Shown one piece after another: positions 24,880 to 33,291 of a stretch of DNA of 64,000 nucleotides. The notes under the pieces are model-generated. The model had not been told where the DNA came from and ran no database searches. It saw only the letters and a list, made by a program, of their open reading frames with translations. Position 1 is the stretch's first letter. The number at the start of each line of letters is the position of its first letter. The stretch is from an uncultured Tenacibaculum sp. (GTDB lineage Bacteria; Bacteroidota; Bacteroidia; Flavobacteriales; Flavobacteriaceae): the NCBI GenBank assembly GCA_947492185.1, contig CANLMR010000001.1:248001-312000 (forward strand), written 5' to 3'. The position numbers were made by a program, and so were the translations under genes.

Positions 24880-25194
24880 ATGAAAACAAATAGAATATCA
24901 GAACTAAAAATAGAACTTGATAAATCATCTGAATTAAAAGAAAAATTTATCAATAACCCCATGCAATTCATCAACTCCATAAGTACAAGTGAACCTTTAA
25001 AAGACAAAAAGGTCTTTCTTTTTATTGTAGGTATTGTGGGCGTAGTATTACTATGTTCAATACTATTAGGAGCAATTATAATTTTTAAAAGCGCAGATGT
25101 AACCAAAGCAAAAGTACCTGAATTTATTGTTTCTATAGGATCAACTGCTTTAGGTGCTATAGTTGGACTTTTGGCGCCTTCGCCTAGGAATTAA
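24880..25194 (+). CDS. Small membrane protein with a leader-like N-terminus
   Basis: 104 residues. A charged N-terminus (about 1-45) with ELKEKFINNPMQFINSI recalls, only loosely, the NHLP-type leader pattern; it is followed by a long hydrophobic helix (about 46-70) and a second hydrophobic stretch near 85-98. It precedes the HEYVH protein gene by 61 bp on the same strand. Function unknown. A reverse-strand frame at 24855-25106 covers the same DNA and was rejected. Confidence 0.6.
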   Translation: MKTNRISELKIELDKSSELKEKFINNPMQFINSISTSEPLKDKKVFLFIVGIVGVVLLCSILLGAIIIFKSADVTKAKVPEFIVSIGSTALGAIVGLLAPSPRN

Positions 25195-25255
25195 ATAAAA
25201 TTTTTAAATCTATCCAACATAATAATCGTTGATATAAACTAATAAACCACACGAC

Positions 25256-25834
25256 ATGAAAATTAACTACAGAGGAAATTATGAACAAGTAAAAACTGCG
25301 GTAGAAGATGCTAACGAAATTTTGTATTCAAAGGAGTTTTATGAAATAATTAAACAACTTAAAAGCTTTAAATGCACAAAAAAAACTCCTTTTGAAATAT
25401 CAGAAATAATAGAAAAAACAGATCTAGAAGTTGAGGTTAAAACTTATAAACCTAAATGGAGGTACAGCCGAGTTTTAGGATATTTTGTAAGAAGTAAACC
25501 TCGAAATTTATTTTTAAACAAGAGAAAATTATACCGAAATACCAGTTCAATAACGAATACTATAATTCATGAATACGTTCATGCGGTTGATAATCATTAT
25601 GACAATACTGTTATCGATTTTGGCCATAATTGTGGAACATTTAAAAATACTGCGCCATATACCATTGGGAACATTGCTGAAGTAATGATTGACGGAAATA
25701 ATATTGAAAAAATTGACTCTAGATTAGAAGAATTTCAAAATTTAGAAACAATTCATTGTTTAACAAATACCACCGGAAATAGCATTACTTATTTAGAAGA
25801 AGATTTACTAATTGAAGATTCAAGAATTGACTAG
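25256..25834 (+). CDS. Putative HExxH zinc metalloprotease, cytoplasmic
   Basis: 192 residues. The zincin-like motif IIHEYVHAVDNHYD lies at about 102-115, followed by FGHNCG about ten residues later, which could supply a third ligand. The N-terminal part (NYEQVKTAVEDANEILYS, EISEIIEKTDLEVEVKTY) is helical and charged. No signal peptide or transmembrane segment. The next gene starts 2 bp after its stop, so they form an operon. The family could not be named; SprT-like or phage-type peptidases are possible relatives. Confidence 0.6.
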   Translation: MKINYRGNYEQVKTAVEDANEILYSKEFYEIIKQLKSFKCTKKTPFEISEIIEKTDLEVEVKTYKPKWRYSRVLGYFVRSKPRNLFLNKRKLYRNTSSITNTIIHEYVHAVDNHYDNTVIDFGHNCGTFKNTAPYTIGNIAEVMIDGNNIEKIDSRLEEFQNLETIHCLTNTTGNSITYLEEDLLIEDSRID

Positions 25835-25836
25835 AT

Positions 25837-26631
25837 ATGAAACAACTAATAATAACACTAGCTACATTTTTTTATATAAGCATTGGATATTCACAAGTTA
25901 TTGACGTTGATTATTCAAAAATTAGAGAATCTTTAGTAGATTCTGAAGAAGCACTAGAAGAAGAAAGTCCAGTTGAAATTTTAGGTAGGAGCTTTGTTGA
26001 TATTTTTGGTAATGGGAAAATACAAGGAACAGCACAATTATTAAAATTAAGAATCGGAGAACCTAATGGTTTTTATATTCCTTTTTATATGTTTCTTGGA
26101 GCATCGGGCGATGGTATAGGAGATTCAAAACAAAACGAAAATACAGTTGCAAATCTGCTAAATCCGATTGGAGGTTTGCTAAATGGTACCTTTAATGGTA
26201 GAAATAATATTTATAAATCAGATTCTGGTATTACTTCATTGAAGTTTGCCTATCAATTGTCGGGTAAATTAATAAATGCACAAGAAGAAAGCACAGGTGA
26301 ATCTAAATTTATTGGCTCTGGATATGGAAATTTGGGACTGTTTTTTCAAACAGGTGCGTGGGAACAAGGTAATTTAGATAATATTGGTGTTTTTTGGCTA
26401 CAAGCTAAAGTTACCTCTTCGTTTGGTTTAAGTAGAGACTCTCTTACCGAAATTTTTGGAAATAATGTTGAAGATAGTTTCTTTATAGGATATTCATTTG
26501 ATTTAGGTTTAGAAATTAATAACAGAATTAATTTAAAAGCAGGAGTATATCAATATTTTAACAATCAAGAAGTAGATTTATTTAGCGAACCTGTTTTCAA
26601 GTTTTCCTTAGATTATAATTTAAAGAAATAA
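25837..26631 (+). CDS. Secreted beta-barrel-like hypothetical protein
   Basis: 264 residues with a signal peptide ending IGYSQ. The mature protein has amphipathic beta strands rich in Gly, Asn and aromatic residues (NGFYIPFYMFLGASGDG, GSGYGNLGLFFQTGAW, SFFIGYSFDLGLEINN, INLKAGVYQYF) and ends in a strand, as small outer-membrane barrels do. It follows the HEYVH gene after 2 bp. Its barrel-like style resembles the 23183 protein, but no clear sequence relationship can be shown by eye. Confidence 0.65.
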   Translation: MKQLIITLATFFYISIGYSQVIDVDYSKIRESLVDSEEALEEESPVEILGRSFVDIFGNGKIQGTAQLLKLRIGEPNGFYIPFYMFLGASGDGIGDSKQNENTVANLLNPIGGLLNGTFNGRNNIYKSDSGITSLKFAYQLSGKLINAQEESTGESKFIGSGYGNLGLFFQTGAWEQGNLDNIGVFWLQAKVTSSFGLSRDSLTEIFGNNVEDSFFIGYSFDLGLEINNRINLKAGVYQYFNNQEVDLFSEPVFKFSLDYNLKK

Positions 26632-26943
26632 AGTTTTATACTCCATAAACTCTCATTTCTGGTATTGTTTTTCAATTAGCAAAACCACCATTTACACTTC
26701 GTTTACAACAACACACATCTATTTGCTAACCGAATTTATAAAGTTTTGGTTTGCACAATATTTTTTAATTAGCTAAATTTAATACCGAAAACGATAAAGA
26801 AATAGACCAGTCCCCCTGTTCCTTTCCTTTTTCTTAGAAATTTTATGAATTAAAACTAAACTGTAGTTTATACAGGCTTTTTTTGCTGGGTAATAGTGAA
26901 AGAATGTTTGTATATAAGCCGCTAGCTAATTAACAAAAACTGA
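26632..26943. other. Intergenic region upstream of the ABC-3C operon
   Basis: 312 bp without a credible gene. It contains imperfect inverted words around 26680-26760 (TAGCAAAACCA and GGTTTGCA), the 26-bp sequence repeated at 62948 (see 26801-26826) and a near-consensus promoter element AATGTTTG at 26903-26910. It marks the left edge of the accessory island. Confidence 0.6.
26801..26826 (+). repeat. 26-bp inverted repeat copy A, upstream of the ABC-3C operon
   Basis: Starts AATAGACCAGTCCCCCTG and ends TTCCTTTC. It is identical over 26 bp to the reverse complement of 62948-62973, with clear similarity on both sides (upstream GATAAAG, downstream a T-rich stretch). It sits 77 bp before the promoter-like AATGTTTG (26903) and 118 bp before the first ABC-3C gene. 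Confidence 0.85.
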
Positions 26944-27888
26944 ATGGCAAGAGTAAAAACTGATATAATTATAAGTGCATTTGCTTTATTAGAAAGTAAA
27001 ATTACACTGTATTCCCATCTAAATCTTCAAGATATAAATATTCATTTGGAAAATATTCTTAGAGATATATTGAATATCATATACTCAGACCGTCAGTTTT
27101 TTAATCTAAATACAAAAGAAGGTAATTTTACTTCTATTGATTTAGGGGATAATATTGCCGATATCGCTTTTCAAGTAACATCTACTACAACACCTAAAAA
27201 AGTTCGTGAAACAATTTCAAAATATAAAGATGATTACGATTACAAAAAATTGATTATGTTATTTGGTAAAATAAAAAAACCAAATAGAACTGTAACTTTC
27301 GACAAAGAAATAGATGGGCGTTTTGAATTTGAAGAATGGGATTTCAGCAAATTAATTGAAAAAATCAATGACTGTAAAGGTTATCAAATTGACCAAATTC
27401 AACAAATCTTAATTAATGAAGTAATCCCTAAAATTACCAATAACATAAAAACAGAAGATGATTCAGCTACTGAACTTTGGGATAATCTAGAACAAAAAGA
27501 TATTCGAAATTTTAAAGATAAACTAATAGACGTAAACTCAAATATTCGTAACGCAAGAATTGAAATGTACTGTAGAGAAATTGCTTCTGGAAAAGTGGAA
27601 TTAAGTAACTTTGCAGACAGAGAAATAAGTGCTATGAAATATAGAGTCTTTGAAATTTGTCAGAACGAACTATTGAACTTTTGCGATGAAAACGAGAAAA
27701 AAGAACTATCGCATACAGACATCAATAATCTTATTCAAAACTACACGGAACAGGCATATAAAGTTATAGAAGAGAGAACAAAAGACTATTCATATCCATT
27801 TAAGAATAAAGACACATTAAAAAAAATAGTATTAGCATTAATTGATGAATGCTATCTTTCTTTTGATGAAAAAGGTATATACGTATGA
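26944..27888 (+). CDS. ABC-3C system SMEK-domain protein
   Basis: 314 residues. The N-terminal half is a SMEK domain as described for ABC-three-component (ABC-3C) conflict systems: LNLQDINIHLENILRDILNI, then SIDLGDNIADIAFQVTST and KKLIMLFGKI. The C-terminal part (about 180-314), with ISAMKYRVFEICQNELL and YSYPFKNKDTLKKIVLALI, resembles the ABC-3C C-terminal domain that couples the effector to the ATPase. SMEK proteins are predicted effectors or sensors; no activity has been shown by sequence alone. First gene of a three-gene operon; its stop overlaps the next start (ATGA). The DNA is visibly AT-rich. Confidence 0.85.
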   Translation: MARVKTDIIISAFALLESKITLYSHLNLQDINIHLENILRDILNIIYSDRQFFNLNTKEGNFTSIDLGDNIADIAFQVTSTTTPKKVRETISKYKDDYDYKKLIMLFGKIKKPNRTVTFDKEIDGRFEFEEWDFSKLIEKINDCKGYQIDQIQQILINEVIPKITNNIKTEDDSATELWDNLEQKDIRNFKDKLIDVNSNIRNARIEMYCREIASGKVELSNFADREISAMKYRVFEICQNELLNFCDENEKKELSHTDINNLIQNYTEQAYKVIEERTKDYSYPFKNKDTLKKIVLALIDECYLSFDEKGIYV

Positions 27889-28388
27889 TAGCTACAAAAG
27901 AAAATGCAAAAAAAAGATTAATGTATATCCAGAAAGAGGATTACAATTATTTAGCCTACAACATATTGCTTGTATTGAATGAATTTAATGCCTACTCTGA
28001 AAGCTCAAGTTTTAAAGACTTTAGAAAAATTGCTTATCTAGTTCACTTTATAAATTTGAATCCTGACTTTAATAGTTATGACCAAAATGAATTAGCCAAA
28101 ATTTATTCCCAAGCTCAATTAAAGAAACAACTAATGTCACATCTATTAATTATTCTAAAAAATAGGAAATTTATAGGAATGAGTATAAATCATATTCATC
28201 AATCATTTGACATTTGGATTAATAAAGAAAATATTCCAAAAGATTTTTTGAATAAAAGCTTCTTTAAAAACGAGATAAATAACATACAGTTTTTGCAAAC
28301 AAATATTAGTCGGTTAAAAGGAATTACAGTAAAAAAAATGGTTGACACAATTTTTACAAAAAACAATATTATTACATGGGAAGTTTAA
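27885..28388 (+). CDS. ABC-3C system middle component
   Basis: 167 residues, helical, rich in Lys, Asn and Ile (FRKIAYLVHFINLNPDF, AQLKKQLMSHLLIILKNRKF, LKGITVKKMVDTIFTKN). Its size, position between a SMEK protein and a Rad50-like ATPase, and overlaps on both sides (4 bp and 13 bp) fit the middle component of ABC-3C systems. No catalytic motif is visible. The family assignment rests mostly on context. Confidence 0.75.
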   Translation: MIATKENAKKRLMYIQKEDYNYLAYNILLVLNEFNAYSESSSFKDFRKIAYLVHFINLNPDFNSYDQNELAKIYSQAQLKKQLMSHLLIILKNRKFIGMSINHIHQSFDIWINKENIPKDFLNKSFFKNEINNIQFLQTNISRLKGITVKKMVDTIFTKNNIITWEV

Positions 28389-30286
28389 TCATAGAAAAAG
28401 TTAAATACTCTGGTGATAAATATATTTATGAATCACCAAAACTTACCAAAGGAATTAATTTAATTGTTGGCGATAATGGTTCTGGAAAAAGTACCTTCAC
28501 ATATTTTATAGAATATTGTTTAGGTAATAATATTAAGTATTTTGAAAAAGATAATAATAAGGAATACGTTGAAATAGTTAATGACACAAATAATTTTGTA
28601 GAGCTGGAAATTCTAGTCAATTCAAATAAATATCAGCTTAAAAGATTCATTAATAAAAATGATGTTTTCATTAATGATGGTAGTGAAATTACTATTTTTC
28701 CTATTAAGAGAAATCAAAACAAAATATTTTCTGATTGGTTATTAGAAAAATTAGACATTACAGTTTCTGAACTTAATATGGGTACATATTCTTGGAAATT
28801 AAATTTTAGCGATTTATTAAGACTAATAATTTATGACCAGGATACAGAATCAAAGAAGATATATAAAGCACCAATAGCTTCAAACTTCGTTTCTGATTCA
28901 TTAATAATCCGAAAAACAGTTTTTGAAGTTTTACTTGGCATTTCATCTGATGAATATTTCAAAAAACATGACGAGTTAAAATTAATAACTAAAAAAAAGG
29001 ATTCTGCGTTATCTGAATTAAATGCTTTCAATGAAAAATATAGTGGTGTAGATTTAGAAAAAATTAGTATTGAAAATCAGTTAAAAGTCTTCAATGAAAC
29101 ATTAGAAAAGGCTTATTCAGAAAGAAGATTGTATTTAAGTTCAAACACAAAGATTGATGAAAAAACAGAATTTATTAATGAAACACAAGAAGAATTAATT
29201 GAGACAGATTTATTAATTTCTGAGAAAAATTTATCACTTAGTAATTTTCAAGTTGAGTATGATAAAATCTCAAAATTATATGAGAATCAACAAAATGAAA
29301 TTAAAGAAATTGAAAAAATAATTTTCACAAACGATAAATTAAATTTATTTGCATTCAAGATATGTCCTTTTTGCATGTCAAATCACGAACCAATAAAAAA
29401 TCATTGTCTTTGTGGTTCTGAAATTAAAGATAAAAATTATGAGAAATTTGTATATAACTCTAACGAATATGACATCATTTTAAAGCACAAATCTAAAAGC
29501 ATAGAAACTCTTCAAATTGCCTTAGATTCATATTTTAAGCAAATATCAAGTATTAAAAATGAATTAACTGATCTATCAAAAAAATCAAATGATTTAACTC
29601 TTAAGTTAAAAAAACTTATCAGTTCAATAGAATTTTCAGGAAACACTGAACTTGTAGACAATCTAAATGAAAAAATACTAGAAACACAAAAGGAATTAGA
29701 TAAGCTTGAATATTTGTTAGAAATTTCAATTAAAAAAGAAGAGTTAGAAGAAAAATTTGATTCTATTAACGAGAAATATAAATCTAAAAACAAAGAGTTT
29801 AGAGAACTTCATCTTGAGTTTGTTTCTCAAAACAAATCATTGATTACTGAATTTAACAAAATATATTGCGAATTACTTCAAAAATCTTCAGCAGGTGCAA
29901 ATATTGCAGAAATCGATGATGACTATATGCCAATTGTTGATGGTGGTGTTTATAAAAACAAAAGTGCTGACGTTCCTTTAAGGTTAATGTATTACTTTAC
30001 AATTTTGGCTTTATCCTTAAAAAATGAATCTGTAAAACATCCAGGTCTCTTAATCATAGACACGCCAGAGGATTCAGGAATAGATGAGGATAATTTAAAA
30101 AAGGATTTAGATTTATTAAATCTTGCTATTGAACGAGGAGAAAGTAGTAAGAAAGAATATCAAATAATTCTAACAACTGGTTTAGATAAATATCCTGAAT
30201 CGTTCAAAGAAGACATTAAAGATGAATTTAATGAAAGTAAAGAAATATTTATATTGAAAGAAAAAACTACCTACAACAATGTATAA
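28376..30286 (+). CDS. ABC-3C system ATPase (Rad50/SMC-like)
   Basis: 636 residues. Walker A VGDNGSGKST (31-40) close to the N-terminus, two long coiled-coil arms (about 180-320 and 360-500), and a zinc-hook-like tip at about 329-347 with CPFC and, further on, CLCG. The C-terminal lobe carries the Walker B-type LLIIDTPEDSGID (about 558-570) after a short signature region (DVPLRLMYYFTILALSL). This is the Rad50-like ATPase class of ABC-3C systems, thought to sense a nucleic-acid or invader signal and license the effector. Overlaps the middle-component gene by 13 bp. Confidence 0.88.
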   Translation: MGSLIIEKVKYSGDKYIYESPKLTKGINLIVGDNGSGKSTFTYFIEYCLGNNIKYFEKDNNKEYVEIVNDTNNFVELEILVNSNKYQLKRFINKNDVFINDGSEITIFPIKRNQNKIFSDWLLEKLDITVSELNMGTYSWKLNFSDLLRLIIYDQDTESKKIYKAPIASNFVSDSLIIRKTVFEVLLGISSDEYFKKHDELKLITKKKDSALSELNAFNEKYSGVDLEKISIENQLKVFNETLEKAYSERRLYLSSNTKIDEKTEFINETQEELIETDLLISEKNLSLSNFQVEYDKISKLYENQQNEIKEIEKIIFTNDKLNLFAFKICPFCMSNHEPIKNHCLCGSEIKDKNYEKFVYNSNEYDIILKHKSKSIETLQIALDSYFKQISSIKNELTDLSKKSNDLTLKLKKLISSIEFSGNTELVDNLNEKILETQKELDKLEYLLEISIKKEELEEKFDSINEKYKSKNKEFRELHLEFVSQNKSLITEFNKIYCELLQKSSAGANIAEIDDDYMPIVDGGVYKNKSADVPLRLMYYFTILALSLKNESVKHPGLLIIDTPEDSGIDEDNLKKDLDLLNLAIERGESSKKEYQIILTTGLDKYPESFKEDIKDEFNESKEIFILKEKTTYNNV

Positions 30287-30340
30287 AAGAATAGCGGTTC
30301 AATCGCTTAATCGAACAAAAATGAATAAATTAAAGGTCTC

Positions 30341-30348
30341 TAATTTTG
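30341..30348 (+). promoter_or_regulatory. Promoter -7 element of the cyclodeaminase-like gene
   Basis: TAATTTTG, a perfect TAnnTTTG match, 45 nt before the ATG at 30394. It suggests the gene is transcribed separately from the ABC-3C operon. Confidence 0.5.
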
Positions 30349-30393
30349 TGCAAGTTGAAGCTAAATAGACAAAAATTATGCTAAAAAACTAAT

Positions 30394-31119
30394 ATGAAAT
30401 TAAACAAAAATCAACAAGAAATTTTCCCAAACAAACAAGGAGCTATTTTAGCACGGCCTGCGAATCAATTATTAAATGATTTCGGAGCAGGTAAAGCTTC
30501 TCCTGGTTCGGGTAGTGCTGCTGCATTGCTTGGTTTGTTGTCTGCTAAAATGATTCATACTGTTTGTAGTATAAGTATAACAAAAGAAGAATGCTCTAAA
30601 CATCATACTCAATTTAAATTTATTTCAAAACAAGTAGAAGAAAATATAGTGCCAAAATTAAAGGAGCTTTTTGAAAAAGATGCTAAAGACTTTGAGCAAG
30701 TGGTTAAACTCAGAATCGCAAGGGATAAATCCATAGATAAAATTGAAAAATCAAAATACTCAAGGCAATCCTTAGATCTTCTGCAAATTGCTACAGATTA
30801 TACATTTGAAGTCGCAGAATTATCTTTAAATTTAATGGAATACGGTATTGGTATATTTAATAATGGTTGGCATGCCATAAGGGGTGATTCTGGTGTTGCG
30901 ATAAGTGCATCTATGTCCGCTGTAATGTCTTCCATATTTATTATTAATTTGAATTTAAAAACATTGAAAAGACGGAAATATGCAAAAGAAAAACTAGAAA
31001 AAGTTCTGATACTGCAAAAAAAATTAGATGATTTACAAACAAAGGCATTTTCTTACATAAGTTTAATCAGTCACGAATCATTAGATTCCATACAATTAGA
31101 ACTACAGAGTGACAAATAA
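30394..31119 (+). CDS. Cyclodeaminase/cyclohydrolase family protein (FTCD_C-like)
   Basis: 241 residues, all-helical. The segment LLNDFGAGKASPGSGSAAAL near 27-46 matches the folate-binding start of the FTCD C-terminal / methenyl-THF cyclohydrolase (FchA-like) family, with helices such as DAKDFEQVVKLR and a Gly-rich region near 155-175 (DSGVAISASMSAVM). Known members act on formimino- or methenyl-tetrahydrofolate. Odd features: an N-terminal extension (NKNQQEIFPNKQGAI) and no histidine-degradation genes nearby. It lies beside the ABC-3C operon and may be cargo of the same island. Confidence 0.75.
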   Translation: MKLNKNQQEIFPNKQGAILARPANQLLNDFGAGKASPGSGSAAALLGLLSAKMIHTVCSISITKEECSKHHTQFKFISKQVEENIVPKLKELFEKDAKDFEQVVKLRIARDKSIDKIEKSKYSRQSLDLLQIATDYTFEVAELSLNLMEYGIGIFNNGWHAIRGDSGVAISASMSAVMSSIFIINLNLKTLKRRKYAKEKLEKVLILQKKLDDLQTKAFSYISLISHESLDSIQLELQSDK

Positions 31120-31188
31120 GCTATCTAGAACAATGGCTACAAGTAATTACTGGGTATTAACTATTTATTATAACAGTAAATTAATTTC

Positions 31189-33048
31189 TTACCCTTCCAT
31201 TTTCATAGACAACTCAAACCAACGTTCTTCTTTGGTTTCTAAATCTTCAATAATTTGTTGGAGTTCTACAGATTTGTCGTTAATCTCTTCTGGAGCAATG
31301 CTACCATTGGCAAATTGTCCTTCAATATCAGTTTTCTTCTTTTGGAGTTTTTCAATGTCAATTTCTAAAATTCCAAACTCTCGCTTCTCGTTGTAGCTTA
31401 ACTTTCCTTTTTGAGGTGTTTTTTCGCGTTTTACAGCTTCTTTCTTCTCAATTTTAGGTTCTGGGGTTTTAGAATCTTCATAAGCTCTAAAATCAGAGTA
31501 ATTTCCAGGGAAGTTCTCCACTACTCCATTTCCTCTAAACACAAACAACGAATCCACAATTTTATCCATAAAATAACGGTCGTGCGAAACCACCATTAAA
31601 TTCCCAGGATAATCCAGCAAGAAGTTCTCTAAAACGTTTAGCGTTACCACATCTAAATCGTTGGTTGGCTCATCTAAAATCAGGAAGTTTGGGTTTTGTA
31701 TTAACACCGCACACAAGTACAAACGCTTTTGCTCTCCTCCACTTAACTTCTCTACAAAGTCGTATTGTTTTTTACGATCAAATAAGAAACGTTCTAGTAA
31801 TTGTGCCGCAGAAATTCTTCTTCCTTTGGTTAACGGAATTTCTTCCCCAAATTCTTTAATCACTTCAATTACCTTCTGCCCTTCTTTTATCTTGATTCCT
31901 TTTTGGGTGTAATAGCCAAACTTTACGGTTTCACCTACTACAATTTTTCCGCCATCCACAGGAATTTGTCCAGTCAGTAAATTTAAGAACGATGATTTTC
32001 CAGTTCCGTTTTTACCAATAATTCCAATGCGTTCTCCTTTTTTAAACACATATTCAAAACCATCTAAAATTACTTTATCGTCAAAGGACTTCTTCAGTTT
32101 GTGTAATTCTACAATCTTACTTCCCAAACGCTCCATGTTTATTTCTAACTGAACTTCGTGTTCGTTTCGGCGTTGGTGAGCTTTTGCTTTGATTTCGAAG
32201 AAATCATCGATTCTAGATTTTGATTTGGTAGTACGTGCTTTTGGTTGACGACGCATCCAATCCAATTCCTTTTTATATAAACTCTTCGCTTTACCAAGGT
32301 TAGTAGCTTCTAAAGCTTTTCGTTCTTCTTTGTTTTGCAAATAGTACGAATAGTTTCCTTTGTATTTGTATAATTGTCCGTTATCTAACTCGATAATTTC
32401 ATTACACACACGCTCTAAAAAATAGCGATCATGCGTTACCATAAACAAGGTAATTTTCTCGCGAGCAAAAAAGGCTTCTAACCACTCAATCATTTCTAAA
32501 TCTAAGTGGTTGGTTGGCTCATCTAGAATTAACAAATCTGGTTTATTAATTAAGATAATTGCCAACGCCAATCGCTTTTTCTGTCCACCAGAAAGCGCTC
32601 CTACTTTTTGCTGCAAATCATCAAGCTTTAATTTCGAAAGAATTTGCTTGTACTGCGTTTCAAAATCCCATGCATTATGTTGATCCATTAAATCAAATGC
32701 TGTTTGATAAGCTTCTACATCTTCTGGATTTTGCAATGCTTGTTCGTATTGCTGAATAATCGGAAGAATTTTATTCTCTGTTGCAAAAATGGTTTCTTCT
32801 ATCGATTTATTTACATCAAAATTATGCTCTTGCGATAAGTATGCAATATGAATTCCTTTTCTACTAATTACCTGACCAGCATCTGGTGTGTCTTTTCCTG
32901 CAACAATATTTAAAATAGAGGTTTTACCACTACCGTTTTTAGCTACAAAAGCAATCTTTTGATCTTTATTAATTCCAAAAGATAAATCATCAAATAAAAC
33001 ACGTTCTCCGTAAGCTTTTGATATGTTTTCAACAGTAAGGTAATTCAT
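31189..33048 (-). CDS. uup: ABC-F family ATPase (Uup-like)
   Basis: 619 residues, two ABC domains without transmembrane segments. Domain 1: Walker A GKNGSGKTS, signature LSGGQKKR, Walker B LLILDEPTNHLD. Domain 2: Walker A GKNGTGKSS, signature LSGGEQKR, Walker B FLILDEPTNDLD. A linker rich in Lys/Arg (about 240-300) separates them, and a C-terminal coiled coil (about 535-619) points to the Uup subgroup, which acts on branched DNA or the ribosome. Monocistronic, with a promoter at 33076. Confidence 0.92.
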   Translation of the reverse strand: MNYLTVENISKAYGERVLFDDLSFGINKDQKIAFVAKNGSGKTSILNIVAGKDTPDAGQVISRKGIHIAYLSQEHNFDVNKSIEETIFATENKILPIIQQYEQALQNPEDVEAYQTAFDLMDQHNAWDFETQYKQILSKLKLDDLQQKVGALSGGQKKRLALAIILINKPDLLILDEPTNHLDLEMIEWLEAFFAREKITLFMVTHDRYFLERVCNEIIELDNGQLYKYKGNYSYYLQNKEERKALEATNLGKAKSLYKKELDWMRRQPKARTTKSKSRIDDFFEIKAKAHQRRNEHEVQLEINMERLGSKIVELHKLKKSFDDKVILDGFEYVFKKGERIGIIGKNGTGKSSFLNLLTGQIPVDGGKIVVGETVKFGYYTQKGIKIKEGQKVIEVIKEFGEEIPLTKGRRISAAQLLERFLFDRKKQYDFVEKLSGGEQKRLYLCAVLIQNPNFLILDEPTNDLDVVTLNVLENFLLDYPGNLMVVSHDRYFMDKIVDSLFVFRGNGVVENFPGNYSDFRAYEDSKTPEPKIEKKEAVKREKTPQKGKLSYNEKREFGILEIDIEKLQKKKTDIEGQFANGSIAPEEINDKSVELQQIIEDLETKEERWFELSMKMEG

Positions 33049-33075
33049 AATGTATTGTTAGCGCTTAAAGGCAAG

Positions 33076-33083
33076 CAAAGGTA
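33076..33083 (-). promoter_or_regulatory. Promoter -7 element of uup
   Basis: On the minus strand TACCTTTG, a perfect TAnnTTTG match, 27 nt before the ATG at 33048. Confidence 0.55.
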
Positions 33084-33151
33084 GTACTTTAAGAGATCAT
33101 TCTCATGAAATAGTATAGAGAAGTAAGGTAATGTGTTACATTAAAATATAG

Positions 33152-33172
33152 ATTCCGCACTTGATGCGGAAT
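33152..33172. repeat. Short palindrome, probably a repeat remnant
   Basis: ATTCCGCA (33152-33159) and TGCGGAAT (33165-33172) with a 5-nt loop. It resembles the inner part of the GTCATTCC-type dispersed repeats. Confidence 0.4.
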
Positions 33173-33236
33173 AACGCTAAAATATCAATTATGATTTATA
33201 ACTAATATTCATTAAAAATAATCAGTAACTAAAAAC

Positions 33237-33265
33237 AAAAACCCGAGCACATGGCTCGGGTTTTT
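33237..33265 (-). terminator. Terminator of the first M43 protease gene
   Basis: Arms AAAAACCCGAGC (33237-33248) and GCTCGGGTTTTT (33254-33265). The same CCCGAG/CTCGGG core follows the next two protease genes (36060, 39018). Confidence 0.9.
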
Positions 33266-33291
33266 GTTCTTATAATAAATTGAGGATTTTA

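Noticed and set aside
24855..25106. Minus-strand 83-residue frame opposite the small membrane protein gene
   Set aside because: It is the antisense of the better-supported plus-strand gene at 24880, which has a start, a helix pattern and a following operon on the same strand.
26944..31119. Prophage or transposon carrying the island
   Set aside because: No integrase, transposase, capsid or tail gene and no target-site repeat was found in the window; mobility is only suggested by the shared 26-bp sequence.
31661..31912. Plus-strand frames antisense to uup (31411-32759)
   Set aside because: They lie inside a well-conserved ABC-F gene, overlap conserved motif codons and have no features of their own.
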